The notes below the pieces were generated by a model. That model saw only the letters and a list, made by a program, of their open reading frames with translations. It had not been told where the DNA came from and did not search any database. 45,491 nucleotides of DNA from Desulfonatronum sp. SC1 (GTDB taxonomy: Bacteria > Desulfobacterota > Desulfovibrionia > Desulfovibrionales > Desulfonatronaceae): contig NZ_PZKN01000032.1 in assembly GCF_003046795.1 (NCBI RefSeq), forward strand, positions 1 through 45,491. The letters run 5' to 3'. The translations under genes and the position numbers were made by a program. This document shows positions 18,927-27,506 of the stretch, in pieces (position 1 is the stretch's first letter; each line of letters begins with the position of its first letter).

Positions 18927-20941
18927 GACACCTCCAGCCACAGGGTCAGCCGTCGTTCATGAGCGGGCCAAGGCTGGCCCGGCTCTGGAACCTGCCGGGA
19001 AACGATCCCGCCGCCGCCTTCGACTTCGGGCAGCACCCCGTAGCCGCGCAGTCGCTCCACGGCCCGACGAACGCTTATTCCCGTCACGTTGGGAACCATG
19101 TCTTGGCCAACTATCAGCGTATCCGCTAAGACGAATTCGTTTGTTACGGCCTCTTCAAGGGAAAGGTCGGGATTCCGTTCCAGGCCGGCTCGGTCAATCC
19201 GTGTTCCCTGGACGCTCAGGCCTTGATTTTGATCACGGGTGTCTTCTTGAGCGCTGAAAACGTTTCCTTCCGGGAGTTTCCCGGCGTAGGCCAGGGACCG
19301 AAGACCAATGTCCCTTACCGCGGGCGCGGCCACCACTCCGCCATAGTGCTGGGGATGGGGTTCATCAACCACCACGTAGATGAAATACTCCGGCTGATCG
19401 CCGGGATAGAATCCCGCGAAGGAGGCCACGTATCGGTCGCCATAGCTACCGGAGGCAGTGGCTTTCTGAGCCGTGCCAGTCTTGCCGGCACCGATCACGC
19501 CGGAAATCCGGGCCTGCGTGCCCGTGCCGTCATCTTCCACCACTTCCTGGAGCATCCGCATCACGGTCCGAGCCACTTCTTCCCGAAAAACCACGGTAAT
19601 GGGCGCGACGTCCTGTTCCGGATCGCGCACCAGGCGCAACGGATGCATCACGCCGCGGTTGGCCAAAATGAGATACGCCCTGGCCATCTGTAGGGCGTTG
19701 GCGGACATGCCTTGTCCGAAAGAGACGGCGGCCAAGTCCACCGGGTACCATGATTTGGGTGGTCTGAGCAGGCCGGGGTTCTCACCGAGCAACGGCAACC
19801 CCGATCGTTCAGCAAAACCCATCTTTCGCAGGTAGTCGTGGTATCGGACGGCTCCCAGGTCCAACCCGATTTTGGCCGAGCAGATGTTGCTGGAATACCG
19901 CAGGATCTTATTCGCCGGGAGCCATCCCCGGCCCTTCACGTCGCGGATGTTCACCCCGGTCAGCCGCCACCGTCCCTCTTCGCAGTAGTAGACCGTGTCG
20001 TTGGTGATCACTCGCTCTTCCAGGGCCGCGGCCATCAACATGGCCTTGAGCGTGGATCCCGGTTCCAAGGCGTCCGAAAGGATTCGGTTGCGCCACTGTT
20101 CCGCATTCTGACGCGGCATGTTCGGATTGAAGAACGGATAGTTGGCCATGGCCAGCATCTCTCCGGTGGGCACATGGACCACCAAAGCCATCCCGGTTTT
20201 GCCATTGAATTTTTTGACGGTCGCGGCCAGGGCCTCCTCGGCAAAAAACTGAATCTGCGCGTCCAGAGTCAGGGTGACGTTGCGCCCCCGCAGGTCCTCT
20301 TCACGGCCCTGGGCGTCCAGATACATCCTCCGTCCGGAGGCGTCCCGCTGCGCCACGAAGGTGGCCTTGCGCCCGACCAGAACCTCGTCGTAGGCCTTTT
20401 CAACGCCCTCCAGGCCCTCCCCGTCCAGGCCCACGAACCCGAGCACCTGTCCGGCCAAATGCCCATGAGGATAGAACCTGGCCGACTCCTCGGTCAGATA
20501 CACCCCCCGTAGCCCCGCGTTGAGGATATTCCGAGCGTTGCGGTCGGTGATCTGGCGGGACAGCCAGATAAAGTTCTGAGGTCTTCCGAGCAAGGTCCGA
20601 ACCTGACCGACGGGCATCTCCAGGGCGGCGGCCAAAACTGGAGCTGCCGCTTCCGGATCCTCTAACTCCAAGGGGCGGACATACACGGACTGGATCAACG
20701 TGCTTTTGGCCAGCAGTCGCCCTTGGCGGTCGAATATTTCGCCGCGCATTCCACGCTCGAATTCAGCGGCCTTGTGCTGTCTGGCGGCCATGGCCGTCAA
20801 CTCCGGCCCGCGCACGACCTGAACCTGAAAGGCCCGATACCACAGCCCGCCCCAGATCAGGAGGATGCACGCTCCCAGCAGGGTCATGCGGATCCGGACC
20901 CAGTCTCGGGGCGAGGATTTATTCAGTCGGTCGGTTTTCAT
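18923..20941 (-). CDS. ftsI: Division transpeptidase FtsI (PBP3) with C-terminal PASTA domain
   Basis: Class B penicillin-binding protein of 672 residues that cross-links septal peptidoglycan. One membrane anchor (about residues 17-40), then the dimerisation domain with RGEIFDRQGRLLAKS. The transpeptidase motifs are STLK (in LEPGSTLKAM), SSN (in RYSSNICSAK) and KTGT (in GAGKTGTAQKA). The last ~70 residues, from VPNVTGISVRRAVERL on, are a PASTA domain, a muropeptide/beta-lactam binding module absent from enterobacterial FtsI but known in deltaproteobacterial ones. ATG at 20941; ftsL ends 30 bp upstream. Confidence 0.96.
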   Translation of the reverse strand: MKTDRLNKSSPRDWVRIRMTLLGACILLIWGGLWYRAFQVQVVRGPELTAMAARQHKAAEFERGMRGEIFDRQGRLLAKSTLIQSVYVRPLELEDPEAAAPVLAAALEMPVGQVRTLLGRPQNFIWLSRQITDRNARNILNAGLRGVYLTEESARFYPHGHLAGQVLGFVGLDGEGLEGVEKAYDEVLVGRKATFVAQRDASGRRMYLDAQGREEDLRGRNVTLTLDAQIQFFAEEALAATVKKFNGKTGMALVVHVPTGEMLAMANYPFFNPNMPRQNAEQWRNRILSDALEPGSTLKAMLMAAALEERVITNDTVYYCEEGRWRLTGVNIRDVKGRGWLPANKILRYSSNICSAKIGLDLGAVRYHDYLRKMGFAERSGLPLLGENPGLLRPPKSWYPVDLAAVSFGQGMSANALQMARAYLILANRGVMHPLRLVRDPEQDVAPITVVFREEVARTVMRMLQEVVEDDGTGTQARISGVIGAGKTGTAQKATASGSYGDRYVASFAGFYPGDQPEYFIYVVVDEPHPQHYGGVVAAPAVRDIGLRSLAYAGKLPEGNVFSAQEDTRDQNQGLSVQGTRIDRAGLERNPDLSLEEAVTNEFVLADTLIVGQDMVPNVTGISVRRAVERLRGYGVLPEVEGGGGIVSRQVPEPGQPWPAHERRLTLWLEVS

Positions 20942-20971
20942 GCGTCTAACATCATGAACGGCCCGCCAAAC

Positions 20972-21274
20972 TCAGGGACTCAGTATCCTGATCTGCCCGG
21001 GTTCGGCTTGGTGGAGTTCGTTTTCTTCAGCCAACGCCCGTAGTCGAGACGAAGACAACAGGTTCATTCGTTCCACTTCCAGCTTGGCCTGGAGATTGTT
21101 TTTTTGCTCCAGTTCGGTCTGGAGCTGCTTCAGTTCATAGGCCAAGTCCAGACGTTCAATATTGACCCAGACCACCGCCAACCCCAGAACCAACCCACAG
21201 ACTCCCAACAACGCCGTGGCCCAATACCATCCGGTTGATCGATTCTTTCTGGAGGCGTTGGCGTTTGCATTCAT
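20972..21274 (-). CDS. ftsL: Cell division protein FtsL
   Basis: Small bitopic protein of 100 residues. Short basic N-terminus rich in Asn/Ala, one membrane segment (WYWATALLGVCGLVLGLAVV, about residues 17-36), then a predicted coiled coil (about 40-85) with heptad Leu/Glu pattern around LKQLQTELEQKNNLQAKLEVE. Position between rsmH and ftsI is the conserved place of ftsL in dcw clusters, which supports the name although FtsL sequences are poorly conserved. Confidence 0.85.
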   Translation of the reverse strand: MNANANASRKNRSTGWYWATALLGVCGLVLGLAVVWVNIERLDLAYELKQLQTELEQKNNLQAKLEVERMNLLSSSRLRALAEENELHQAEPGQIRILSP

Positions 21275-21308
21275 GGCGCGACCCCGAAAGTTCGGAGCAA
21301 TAAGGGAA

Positions 21309-22289
21309 TCATGGCTCGACGATCCGTTCGGCCGCCCGCAACTTGGCGCTGCGACTGCGGGGATTGTCGGTCAGTTCGGCGCTGGATGCGATCAACGGTT
21401 TCTTGGTCAGTATTTTCAATGTTGGCCGATGGCCGCACAAGCAAAAGGGCTGCCTGGGGGGACACAGACAGAACTTGGCCTGTTCCACGAAATATCGTTT
21501 GACGATACGATCCTCGATGGAATGAAACGAGATGATCACGATTCGTGCATTGTCAGCGAGTCGCGGCACGATTTGGCTCAAAAACCTGCTGAGTTCGCCG
21601 GTTTCGTCGTTGACGAACATGCGCAGAGCCTGGAAGGTGCGAGTCGCCGGATGGTTGCGGGCCCGGGCCCTCCTTGCCGGAGGATAGGCCTGCTCCACGA
21701 TGCGCGCCAGCTCCAGGGTGGTTTCGATGGGGCCGTCGCGGCGCGCTGTTTCGATGGCCCTGGCGATTCTTCCTCCTAAAGGCTCTTCGCCGAATTCGTA
21801 AATGATCTTCGCGAGTTGTCGCGCTGGATACGCGTTGACTACTTCCCGAGCCGTCACCCCCGCGCCTTGAGGATTCATCCGCATGTCCAAGGGACCGTTC
21901 GCGAGAAAACTGAACCCGCGCTCCGGAGTGTCCACCTGAAAGGAGGAGAAGCCAAGATCCAGCAATGCGCCGTCCAACTGTTCCCATCCGAGTTCGTCCA
22001 TGACGTTCGAAAATCGGCTGAAACACTCGTGGCACAATGTCAATTCGGCCTTCGGCCATGCCTCGCGAAGCCTCTTCGCGGCCGCCTCCAGCGCCAATGG
22101 ATCACGATCCAGCCCCAATATGCGGGCCTTGCCGTCGGTTGCCTCCAGCACGGCGCCGACGTGCCCGCCCAGCCCCAGGGTCCCGTCCAGGTAGCGCCCC
22201 CCCGGACGTGGAGCGAGATGTTTCAGGACCGCTTCGACCAGGACCGGTTGATGCGCGGGCGGAGCAGAAGATTCGGGCATGGACGTCAC
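21309..22289 (-). CDS. rsmH: 16S rRNA m4C1402 methyltransferase RsmH
   Basis: SAM-dependent N4-methyltransferase acting on C1402 of 16S rRNA (also called MraW). Opening HQPVLVEAVLKHLAPRPGGRYLDGTLGLGGH carries the SAM motif I. Later DLGFSSFQVDTPERGFSF, RTFQALRMFVNDE and IISFHSIEDRIVKRYF are family signatures. Two starts are possible: GTG at 22289 (AGAGG upstream) or ATG at 22280, giving 326 or 323 residues. It follows mraZ by 51 bp. Confidence 0.97.
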   Translation of the reverse strand: MTSMPESSAPPAHQPVLVEAVLKHLAPRPGGRYLDGTLGLGGHVGAVLEATDGKARILGLDRDPLALEAAAKRLREAWPKAELTLCHECFSRFSNVMDELGWEQLDGALLDLGFSSFQVDTPERGFSFLANGPLDMRMNPQGAGVTAREVVNAYPARQLAKIIYEFGEEPLGGRIARAIETARRDGPIETTLELARIVEQAYPPARRARARNHPATRTFQALRMFVNDETGELSRFLSQIVPRLADNARIVIISFHSIEDRIVKRYFVEQAKFCLCPPRQPFCLCGHRPTLKILTKKPLIASSAELTDNPRSRSAKLRAAERIVEP

Positions 22290-22340
22290 GGCGACCTCTC
22301 ATGGGGATAAAGTCGAAATCGCGGGAGAGGACATCCGCTA

Positions 22341-22799
22341 CTAGATGCGCAGGTCGCACTCCGTCTGAGCCAGGGCGTCCATGACCAGATCAAAGCTCTC
22401 TTCCATCTTGCGTCGCTGTTCTTCAAACCGCTCCAAGTCCCAGATCTCGAATTTTCGTCCCACGCCGGCCAGGGCGACTTCCCGCGTGAGGCCGGCGTAG
22501 GTTCGCAAATGAGGAGGAATGAGAATCCGGCCCTGTTTGTCCAGTTCAACCTCCATGGCCCCGGAGATGAAAAAGCGCTGAAAATCCCGCAACTGTCGAT
22601 TCAGCATGTTGATGCGTTGAAAACTCTCTTCGATCCGTTCCCACTCCTGAAGCGAGTATCCCACCACGCATCCGTCGAAATTTGTCAGAATGACCCGGGC
22701 ATGTGTTCCTGTGTTAAGGATAACATCCCGAAATTCCGTAGGAAGTACCAAGCGCCCTTTGGGGTCCAGGCTGCGATAGGCATGTCCGCGAAAGGTCAT
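22341..22799 (-). CDS. mraZ: Transcriptional regulator MraZ
   Basis: AbrB-like DNA-binding protein that represses its own dcw promoter in the bacteria where it has been studied. Two tandem MraZ half-domains, each with a DxKGR-type motif: LDPKGRLVLPTEFRD near the N-terminus and ELDKQGRILIPPHLR about 75 residues later. I choose ATG 22799 (MTFRGHAYRSLDPKGR), because family members begin in this way; the frame is open to GTG 22820 and ATG 22814, but these starts would fall inside the operator repeats. The Shine-Dalgarno is weak (GGAAAG). The protein is 152 residues with this start. Confidence 0.9.
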   Translation of the reverse strand: MTFRGHAYRSLDPKGRLVLPTEFRDVILNTGTHARVILTNFDGCVVGYSLQEWERIEESFQRINMLNRQLRDFQRFFISGAMEVELDKQGRILIPPHLRTYAGLTREVALAGVGRKFEIWDLERFEEQRRKMEESFDLVMDALAQTECDLRI

Positions 22800-22800
22800 C

Positions 22801-22840
22801 GGCTTTCCACTCATCTCCACATTTTCCCACTTTTTCCCAC
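22801..22840 (-). promoter_or_regulatory. MraZ operator: four 10-bp-phased boxes
   Basis: On the minus strand GTGGGA, GTGGGA, GTGGAG and GTGGAA begin at 22840, 22830, 22820 and 22810, exactly 10 bp apart. This matches the known MraZ site, direct TGGGN repeats separated by 5 bases, and points to autoregulation. The last box sits directly before the preferred mraZ start and overlaps its ribosome-binding region. Confidence 0.85.
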
Positions 22841-22869
22841 CTTCTTCCGCACATCTTTCTAATTGTCAA
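22841..22869 (-). promoter_or_regulatory. Candidate mraZ/dcw promoter
   Basis: A perfect -35, TTGACA, at 22869-22864 on the minus strand; with a 17-bp spacer the -10 would be AAGAAG (22846-22841), which is poor. It would put the start site next to the MraZ boxes. A second candidate further up is TTGTGA (22907-22902), 16-bp spacer, TAAAAT (22885-22880). Confidence 0.45.
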
Positions 22870-23133
22870 GCTTTTTTCAATTTTACAGCAAATCCAAGTA
22901 TTCACAAATAAATGCCACAAATGTTGACCACGAGGCTCATTAGGCGCCAAGAGTCGAAAACTGTGATGTGGCCGATTTCGATTTCGAAACCGATCCGATA
23001 GAGCGCGAGAATCGAAAACAAATTTGCCTATGGAGCAAGAAGGGAGCTGGTTGCTTTTGATGGGGATTGCCCTTAAGTGGAGCGGTGAGGAAAGAATGAA
23101 AAATGAGGCACCATTGTCTGACGAGGAACGCGT
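22870..23133. other. Divergent intergenic region between mraZ and HD-GYP gene
   Basis: AT-rich near mraZ. At 22970-23020 there are short CGATTTCG/TCGAAA units, but no clear array. I see no convincing promoter for the rightward HD-GYP gene, only its Shine-Dalgarno. Confidence 0.5.
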
Positions 23134-24120
23134 ATGCGTAATAAAGCCATAGAACCGAACGAAGACCTGCATGAGGAATATTATCAGGTCAGTCCGGTGA
23201 TCCTGGAAAGTTTTCCGAAATTTCGCCTGCCCTTGGACACGTTTGAATTCAGGGAGCAGGTCGCCCAACTGATTCCCTTGACCCAGGCCGGTCAGCGCAT
23301 CTCGGCGGAACAACGTCAGATGATCCTGGACAAATGCGCCCAAGGATTGATTTTCGTCGCCCGCAAGGACCATCCGATCTACGCCGAGCATATCAGCAAG
23401 CAACTTGACCTGGTCCTCGTTGATTCAAGCCTGAAATCCTCGGAAATTGCCCTGATTATCAAACAAGGCCTGACCGACCGGTTTAAAGCCTTCTTGGACC
23501 AACCAGTGGCCCCCGTGCTGGTGCACCTGCAAACCGACCTGCTCGTCCTGACGGAGTATCTCTGGCACGATCCGTTTCGGATCAAGGCGTTCAAGAAACA
23601 TCTCTGGGAAGACCACTCCCTGGCTAATCACGGCGTCAATTCTCTCTTCATCGGACTGGCCCTGTACATGCGCCTCAATGAAGGCGATCTGCGTCGCAAG
23701 CACCTGGACGAAGTCGCCATGGGGCTGTTGGCCCACGATCTGGGCATGTCCAAGATTCCGGCCTTCATCCGAGCCAAGACCATGCCGTTGACCCGGGACG
23801 AACTGGAAAAAATCCGGGAACATTGCTGGATCGGCGGAAAAATGCTGCACTCCTTGGAGGTCCGTTCGGACTTGATCCTCAAGCAGGCCTTGGAGCACCA
23901 TGAACGGTTGGATGGCAAAGGCTATCCGCAAAAGCTGCCTGGCAAGGAGATTAGCATGGTCGGCCAGTTGTGCGCGGTGGTGGATTCCTATTGCGCCATG
24001 ATCACCGATCGGCCGTACGCCGAGGCCCTGACATCGAGCAGCGCCCTTAGCGCGCTGAGTCAGAGCCCCGGCTACAACGACAAAATGGTCCGCGCCTTGA
24101 TGGGTATGATGATGGGGTGA
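23134..24120 (+). CDS. HD-GYP domain protein
   Basis: Protein of 328 residues. Residues ~1-150 form an N-terminal domain I do not recognise. The rest is an HD-GYP domain, a family that hydrolyses cyclic di-GMP: H166, the HD pair H201-D202, H230, H255-H256 followed by ERLDGKGYP (the GYP motif), and VVDSYCAMITDRPY. The metal ligands are largely kept, but the usual HDxGK reads HDLGM, so the Lys is absent; activity is therefore uncertain. ATG 23134 has AGGAA 7 bases upstream. It diverges from mraZ and converges with the HD phosphohydrolase gene. Confidence 0.85.
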   Translation: MRNKAIEPNEDLHEEYYQVSPVILESFPKFRLPLDTFEFREQVAQLIPLTQAGQRISAEQRQMILDKCAQGLIFVARKDHPIYAEHISKQLDLVLVDSSLKSSEIALIIKQGLTDRFKAFLDQPVAPVLVHLQTDLLVLTEYLWHDPFRIKAFKKHLWEDHSLANHGVNSLFIGLALYMRLNEGDLRRKHLDEVAMGLLAHDLGMSKIPAFIRAKTMPLTRDELEKIREHCWIGGKMLHSLEVRSDLILKQALEHHERLDGKGYPQKLPGKEISMVGQLCAVVDSYCAMITDRPYAEALTSSSALSALSQSPGYNDKMVRALMGMMMG

Positions 24121-24142
24121 AGGTGGAAGACCGGAAGACGGA

Positions 24143-25387
24143 TCAGTCAAAGTCGGCCAGCAACGCGCCGATATGCACCCCGTCGCCCAGGCTGGTCTGC
24201 TGGTATTCGGCCCGAATACGCCAGAGGGCCTGTTGGAGTTGGTCGCTGCTGATGCCGTTGCGCAGGGAGGTGTAGGCCTCCATGAAGGCGGCCAGATTGT
24301 CGCAGACCTTGAGCAGGTTGCCGTCCTTGGGGTCGAAGCGGTCCTGGTTGTAGGTGGTCTGGAGCTGGTCCCAGTTCACTTCCCGAATCAATCCGTCCAG
24401 GATGACCGTGCTCACGAACTCCGACCCCACGTCCAAGCCCAGAAAGTAAGACAACCGTTCCGACAGGTCGGAATATCCGCCCTTTTCCAAGGGAGCGAAG
24501 ACCCGTCGCTCCAACTCCTTGAATTCATACTCCCGGATCAAATCGCCGATCCGGGCCACGGAACGCTTCACCGGTGAAATGATGTCCCTGGTCAGCAGTT
24601 CCGGCAAATCGTGGACCAGCCCGGCGAAGAAGTTGTTTTGCGCTCTGGCACGACACGCCCCCACCGCCATGCTGAAAAAGTAGCCGAAGCAGGCCACCAC
24701 GAACATATGCCCCAGGACCGAGGTTTCCGGGACCCTCGGGGTCTGGGACCACCGCTTCTGGAATCGCAGCTGTCCGCTGAGGTGCGCCAGCCGACCCAGG
24801 TGGCTTCCCGTGCCCTGAAGCAGCTCCGGCATGCCCGCCAAGTCCCGATGGGTCTCCAGTTGCCCGCGAAAGCTCTCCTCGATCTCCTCCAATTCGTCGT
24901 CGTAGTTTTGGACGTGGGTGATCAGATGGAACTCCCACCGGCTGGCGTAGCTGTGGGCCGCGTCCAGAATCCGTCGGGCCAGATCCCCTTCCTCCGGATG
25001 GTCCAGCCACAACCGCAACCGGTCCCAGAATGGCATGCCGAGACACTCCACCCGGGGCTTGAGCCGGTCCAGAACCCAGTCCGTCAGTTGTCGGTAATGG
25101 GCCGGATTGGCCTTGATCTGGTAAAACACCGGCGGCTTGATGTCCGTGATCACCAGGCGGTACAGATACTCAAAAATCCCGCCTTCCACGATCCGCTCGC
25201 CGATCCCCAGCCGCTCTTGTGCGGACATCTCCCGGGTGTTCAGTTCAAAGAGCATCCAGGCCACGATCATCTTATGGGCCTGCTTGTCCACCTCCATCAA
25301 CTCCATGGGCCGCAGCTTGTCGTTCCAGCGCTTCATGAACGATCCGGAGAAGATAAGCTGCAAAAGGCTTTTGCGGATTCCGGGCAT
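24143..25387 (-). CDS. HD domain phosphohydrolase
   Basis: Protein of 414 residues. The C-terminal half holds an HD-type core: SVLGHMFVVACFGYFF, FAGLVHDLPELLTRDIISPVK (the HD pair followed by a Pro/Glu, as in YfbR-like HD nucleotidase families), and a C-terminal KVCDNLAAFMEAYTSLRNG helix with an Asp. The N-terminal ~200 residues are helical and not recognised. Likely a metal-dependent phosphohydrolase of unknown substrate. ATG 25387 has AGGAG 8 bases upstream and begins 16 bp after the metallo-beta-lactamase stop, suggesting a two-gene unit. Confidence 0.8.
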   Translation of the reverse strand: MPGIRKSLLQLIFSGSFMKRWNDKLRPMELMEVDKQAHKMIVAWMLFELNTREMSAQERLGIGERIVEGGIFEYLYRLVITDIKPPVFYQIKANPAHYRQLTDWVLDRLKPRVECLGMPFWDRLRLWLDHPEEGDLARRILDAAHSYASRWEFHLITHVQNYDDELEEIEESFRGQLETHRDLAGMPELLQGTGSHLGRLAHLSGQLRFQKRWSQTPRVPETSVLGHMFVVACFGYFFSMAVGACRARAQNNFFAGLVHDLPELLTRDIISPVKRSVARIGDLIREYEFKELERRVFAPLEKGGYSDLSERLSYFLGLDVGSEFVSTVILDGLIREVNWDQLQTTYNQDRFDPKDGNLLKVCDNLAAFMEAYTSLRNGISSDQLQQALWRIRAEYQQTSLGDGVHIGALLADFD

Positions 25388-25403
25388 GGATCAGACTCCT
25401 TGT

Positions 25404-26483
25404 TTACCTGTTATCATCAAGTCGCCGCGTTTCACCGTGGCGCAACAGAAAAAAATCGTCTTCATTCAGGCCGTGCCGTTCCCTGGCTTCGGCCAGGTCG
25501 GCGATGGGCTGATCCAGGGGCTCGTCCGTGATCCCGTGAAAGGTTCCCCAGTGGACACCGATGGAGCGCCGGGCCTGCACGTCCCGGTGTACCAGCACGG
25601 CTTCCTCCGGGTTGATGTGCTGGCTTTGCATGAACCAGCGCGGCTCGTACGCGCCCACGGGGATGGCCGCCAGGTCGAAGCCGCCGAAGCGCTCCCCGAT
25701 GTCCCTGGTGTCCTGGGAATAGCCCATGTCTCCGGCGAAATAAAACACGAAATCCGGCTGCTCCACCACCCAACCGCCCCAAAGGGTCCGATTTCGATCC
25801 CGCAACGTGCGCTGGGACCAGTGCTGGGCCGGAACGAAAACCACCAAGGTTCGCCCTTCTTCGTCGCCCAACTCTAAGTCATCCCACCAGTCAAAATCCC
25901 GCACCTGGCCGCGGGAGGCGGGAACGTTGCGCTCAAACCACTCCTTGAGACCCAAGGGAACCAGGAACAGCGGAGAGCCGCCGGGTTGAGCCGCCAGCCC
26001 GCGCACGGAGCGGAGATCCAAGTGGTCGTAATGGCTGTGGGAGATCAGCACCAGGTCGATGCGCGGCAGTTCATCCAGGGCCATTCCGGGCGGCTGCCAG
26101 CGTTTGGGGCCGGCCCATTGCACCGGGGAGGCCCGCCGCGAAAAGACGGGGTCTGTAAGAATGTTCAGCCCACCCATGCGCATCAGCACCGTGGCGTGGC
26201 CGATCCAGGTCACGGACGGCTCGGAACTGTCTGCGTGCAGATATTCCAGATCCGGGGGCACCGGGGCCAGTTCCAGGGTTGGCTCCCTGGGCAGCCCGGC
26301 CAGCCGCCTCTGAAAAAACCAGCGCCAGAAGTCCAGGCCGCTGGGCCGGGAGTGAGGATAGTTGTTCTGAAAGCCCGTGGGGGTGTGATGCGGCTTGTCA
26401 GGGTCGTAGTGCGGATTTTTGCCGGAGCATCCGGCCAGGAGATGAGTCATTAAAATCAGGGCTAACAGAACAATCGGTTTCAT
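25404..26483 (-). CDS. Lipoprotein metallo-beta-lactamase fold hydrolase (NAPE-PLD/UlaG-like)
   Basis: Protein of 359 residues. The N-terminus MKPIVLLALILMTHLLAGC is a lipoprotein signal peptide with lipobox LAGC, so the mature protein should be anchored in the periplasm. The MBL metal site is clear: SHSHYDHLD (HxHxDH), AQHW, AGDMGYSQD, and HWGTFHG near the C-terminus. The WIGHATVLMRMGG and LTDPVFSRRASP segments are typical of the NAPE-phospholipase D/UlaG branch. Substrate not known. The Shine-Dalgarno is weak (GGA). Overlaps nothing; the Nudix gene ends 85 bp upstream. Confidence 0.88.
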   Translation of the reverse strand: MKPIVLLALILMTHLLAGCSGKNPHYDPDKPHHTPTGFQNNYPHSRPSGLDFWRWFFQRRLAGLPREPTLELAPVPPDLEYLHADSSEPSVTWIGHATVLMRMGGLNILTDPVFSRRASPVQWAGPKRWQPPGMALDELPRIDLVLISHSHYDHLDLRSVRGLAAQPGGSPLFLVPLGLKEWFERNVPASRGQVRDFDWWDDLELGDEEGRTLVVFVPAQHWSQRTLRDRNRTLWGGWVVEQPDFVFYFAGDMGYSQDTRDIGERFGGFDLAAIPVGAYEPRWFMQSQHINPEEAVLVHRDVQARRSIGVHWGTFHGITDEPLDQPIADLAEARERHGLNEDDFFLLRHGETRRLDDNR

Positions 26484-26568
26484 GAATCAATCCGTGAAAA
26501 GCTCCGTCCTTCCCCGCACTGGCCGTCGGGAAGAGTGGCGCGGGGTTGGACAAGGACCATGACCGCGA

Positions 26569-27198
26569 TCAATCGAATGCGGCCGGGCGGGTCGGGTCCG
26601 CAAGATGACGACGGACCTCCGAGAGGTGGATGTGGTTGGTGCGGTGCTCGGAAAGCGGCGGCAGGTCTTCGAAGGGGAAAAAGCCCACGTCCGAGGTTTC
26701 GTCGCTGGCAGAGGGTGCCCCGCCGGTCAGTTCGCACAGAAACAATACTTTGTAGGCGTGAAAAAACTCCATGGGCCGACCAGCGCGGTTGGCGTCGTAC
26801 ACGCCGACCAGCCGGATCGGCTTGGCCTCGTATCCGCTTTCCTCGAAAATCTCTCGGGCGATCATGGCCGACGGGTACTCACCCACGTCGGCCCAGCCGC
26901 CGGGCATGGCCCATTTGCCGTCGGTCCGCTCCCGGACCAGCAGGATACGGTCGTCCCGGACCACGGCCCCGCGCACGTCCACCTTGACCGTGGCGTATCC
27001 GGGCTGAACCAGGAACGTGCGCAGGATATCCTCCGTCTCCAGACAGGTCCGACTGGCGACCATTTCCGAAGCCAGCTCCAACAGGCGATGATAGCGGATA
27101 CGTTCGTAGTGAGTCTGGGCAAAGGCGAGGCCGGTCTGGCTCAGGGCTTGAATCTCCCTGGCCCACTCCAGCCAAGGGGTGAGTGGGTCATGTTCCAT
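26569..27198 (-). CDS. Nudix hydrolase with N-terminal helical domain
   Basis: Protein of 209 residues. Residues 1-65 match the helical N-terminal extension seen in the ADP-ribose/nucleoside-diphosphate-X Nudix subfamily (MEHDPLTPWLEWAREIQALS). Then the Nudix fold, with the box G-x5-E-x7-REIFEESGYE around residue 110, complete in all catalytic Glu residues. Likely a pyrophosphatase for nucleotide sugars or ADP-ribose; exact substrate not known. I place the start at ATG 27198; the frame is open to 27339 but that part overlaps the terminator hairpin and the upstream gene. No strong Shine-Dalgarno is visible. Confidence 0.85.
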   Translation of the reverse strand: MEHDPLTPWLEWAREIQALSQTGLAFAQTHYERIRYHRLLELASEMVASRTCLETEDILRTFLVQPGYATVKVDVRGAVVRDDRILLVRERTDGKWAMPGGWADVGEYPSAMIAREIFEESGYEAKPIRLVGVYDANRAGRPMEFFHAYKVLFLCELTGGAPSASDETSDVGFFPFEDLPPLSEHRTNHIHLSEVRRHLADPTRPAAFD

Positions 27199-27212
27199 GG
27201 CCTTGACGATAC

Positions 27213-27251
27213 AAAAAAAACTCCCCGAGAACAATCGTTCCCAGGGAGTTT
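27213..27251 (-). terminator. Intrinsic terminator after the zinc ribbon gene
   Basis: AAACTCCC (27218-27225) pairs with GGGAGTTT (27244-27251), with an inner GAAC/GTTC stem (27229-27232 and 27237-27240), followed on the minus strand by eight T. It sits between the zinc ribbon stop and the Nudix start, only 15 bases before the latter. Confidence 0.85.
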
Positions 27252-27269
27252 GAGCGGGGAAGCAAGAGG

Positions 27270-27506
27270 CTAGAAGCCACGGAAAGCCAGCATATTGAAC
27301 GGCTTGTAACCGCCATCCACGTCTTCGGCATAGCGGCAACCCAGTGGAGAGTCGCCGGGCTTGTATTTTATGTTCTCATTGGATCCCTTGAAGACCGCGC
27401 ACTCATTGTTTTCACAGACCAACAGCGCCCCCCAGCCGGAATCCGGCGGTCCAAGGGTCGCGGTCAACGCAACCCCGCAATGGGGGCAGTAACGATTTTC
27501 GGACAT
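27270..27506 (-). CDS. Small zinc ribbon protein, function unknown
   Basis: Protein of 78 residues. C7-x2-C10 (CPHCG) and C31-x4-C36 (CENNEC) could form one zinc ribbon. Remaining part ends in DGGYKPFNMLAFRGF. I do not recognise a characterised homologue. ATG 27506 has AAGGAG 8 bases upstream; a strong terminator follows, so it is probably monocistronic. It is preceded by the katG terminator, not part of the perR-katG unit. Confidence 0.75.
   Translation of the reverse strand: MSENRYCPHCGVALTATLGPPDSGWGALLVCENNECAVFKGSNENIKYKPGDSPLGCRYAEDVDGGYKPFNMLAFRGF

Noticed and set aside
22970-23020. Short CGATTTCG/TCGAAA units upstream of the HD-GYP gene
   Set aside because: Looked like a possible repeat array related to 3002-3091, but unit order and spacing are irregular.
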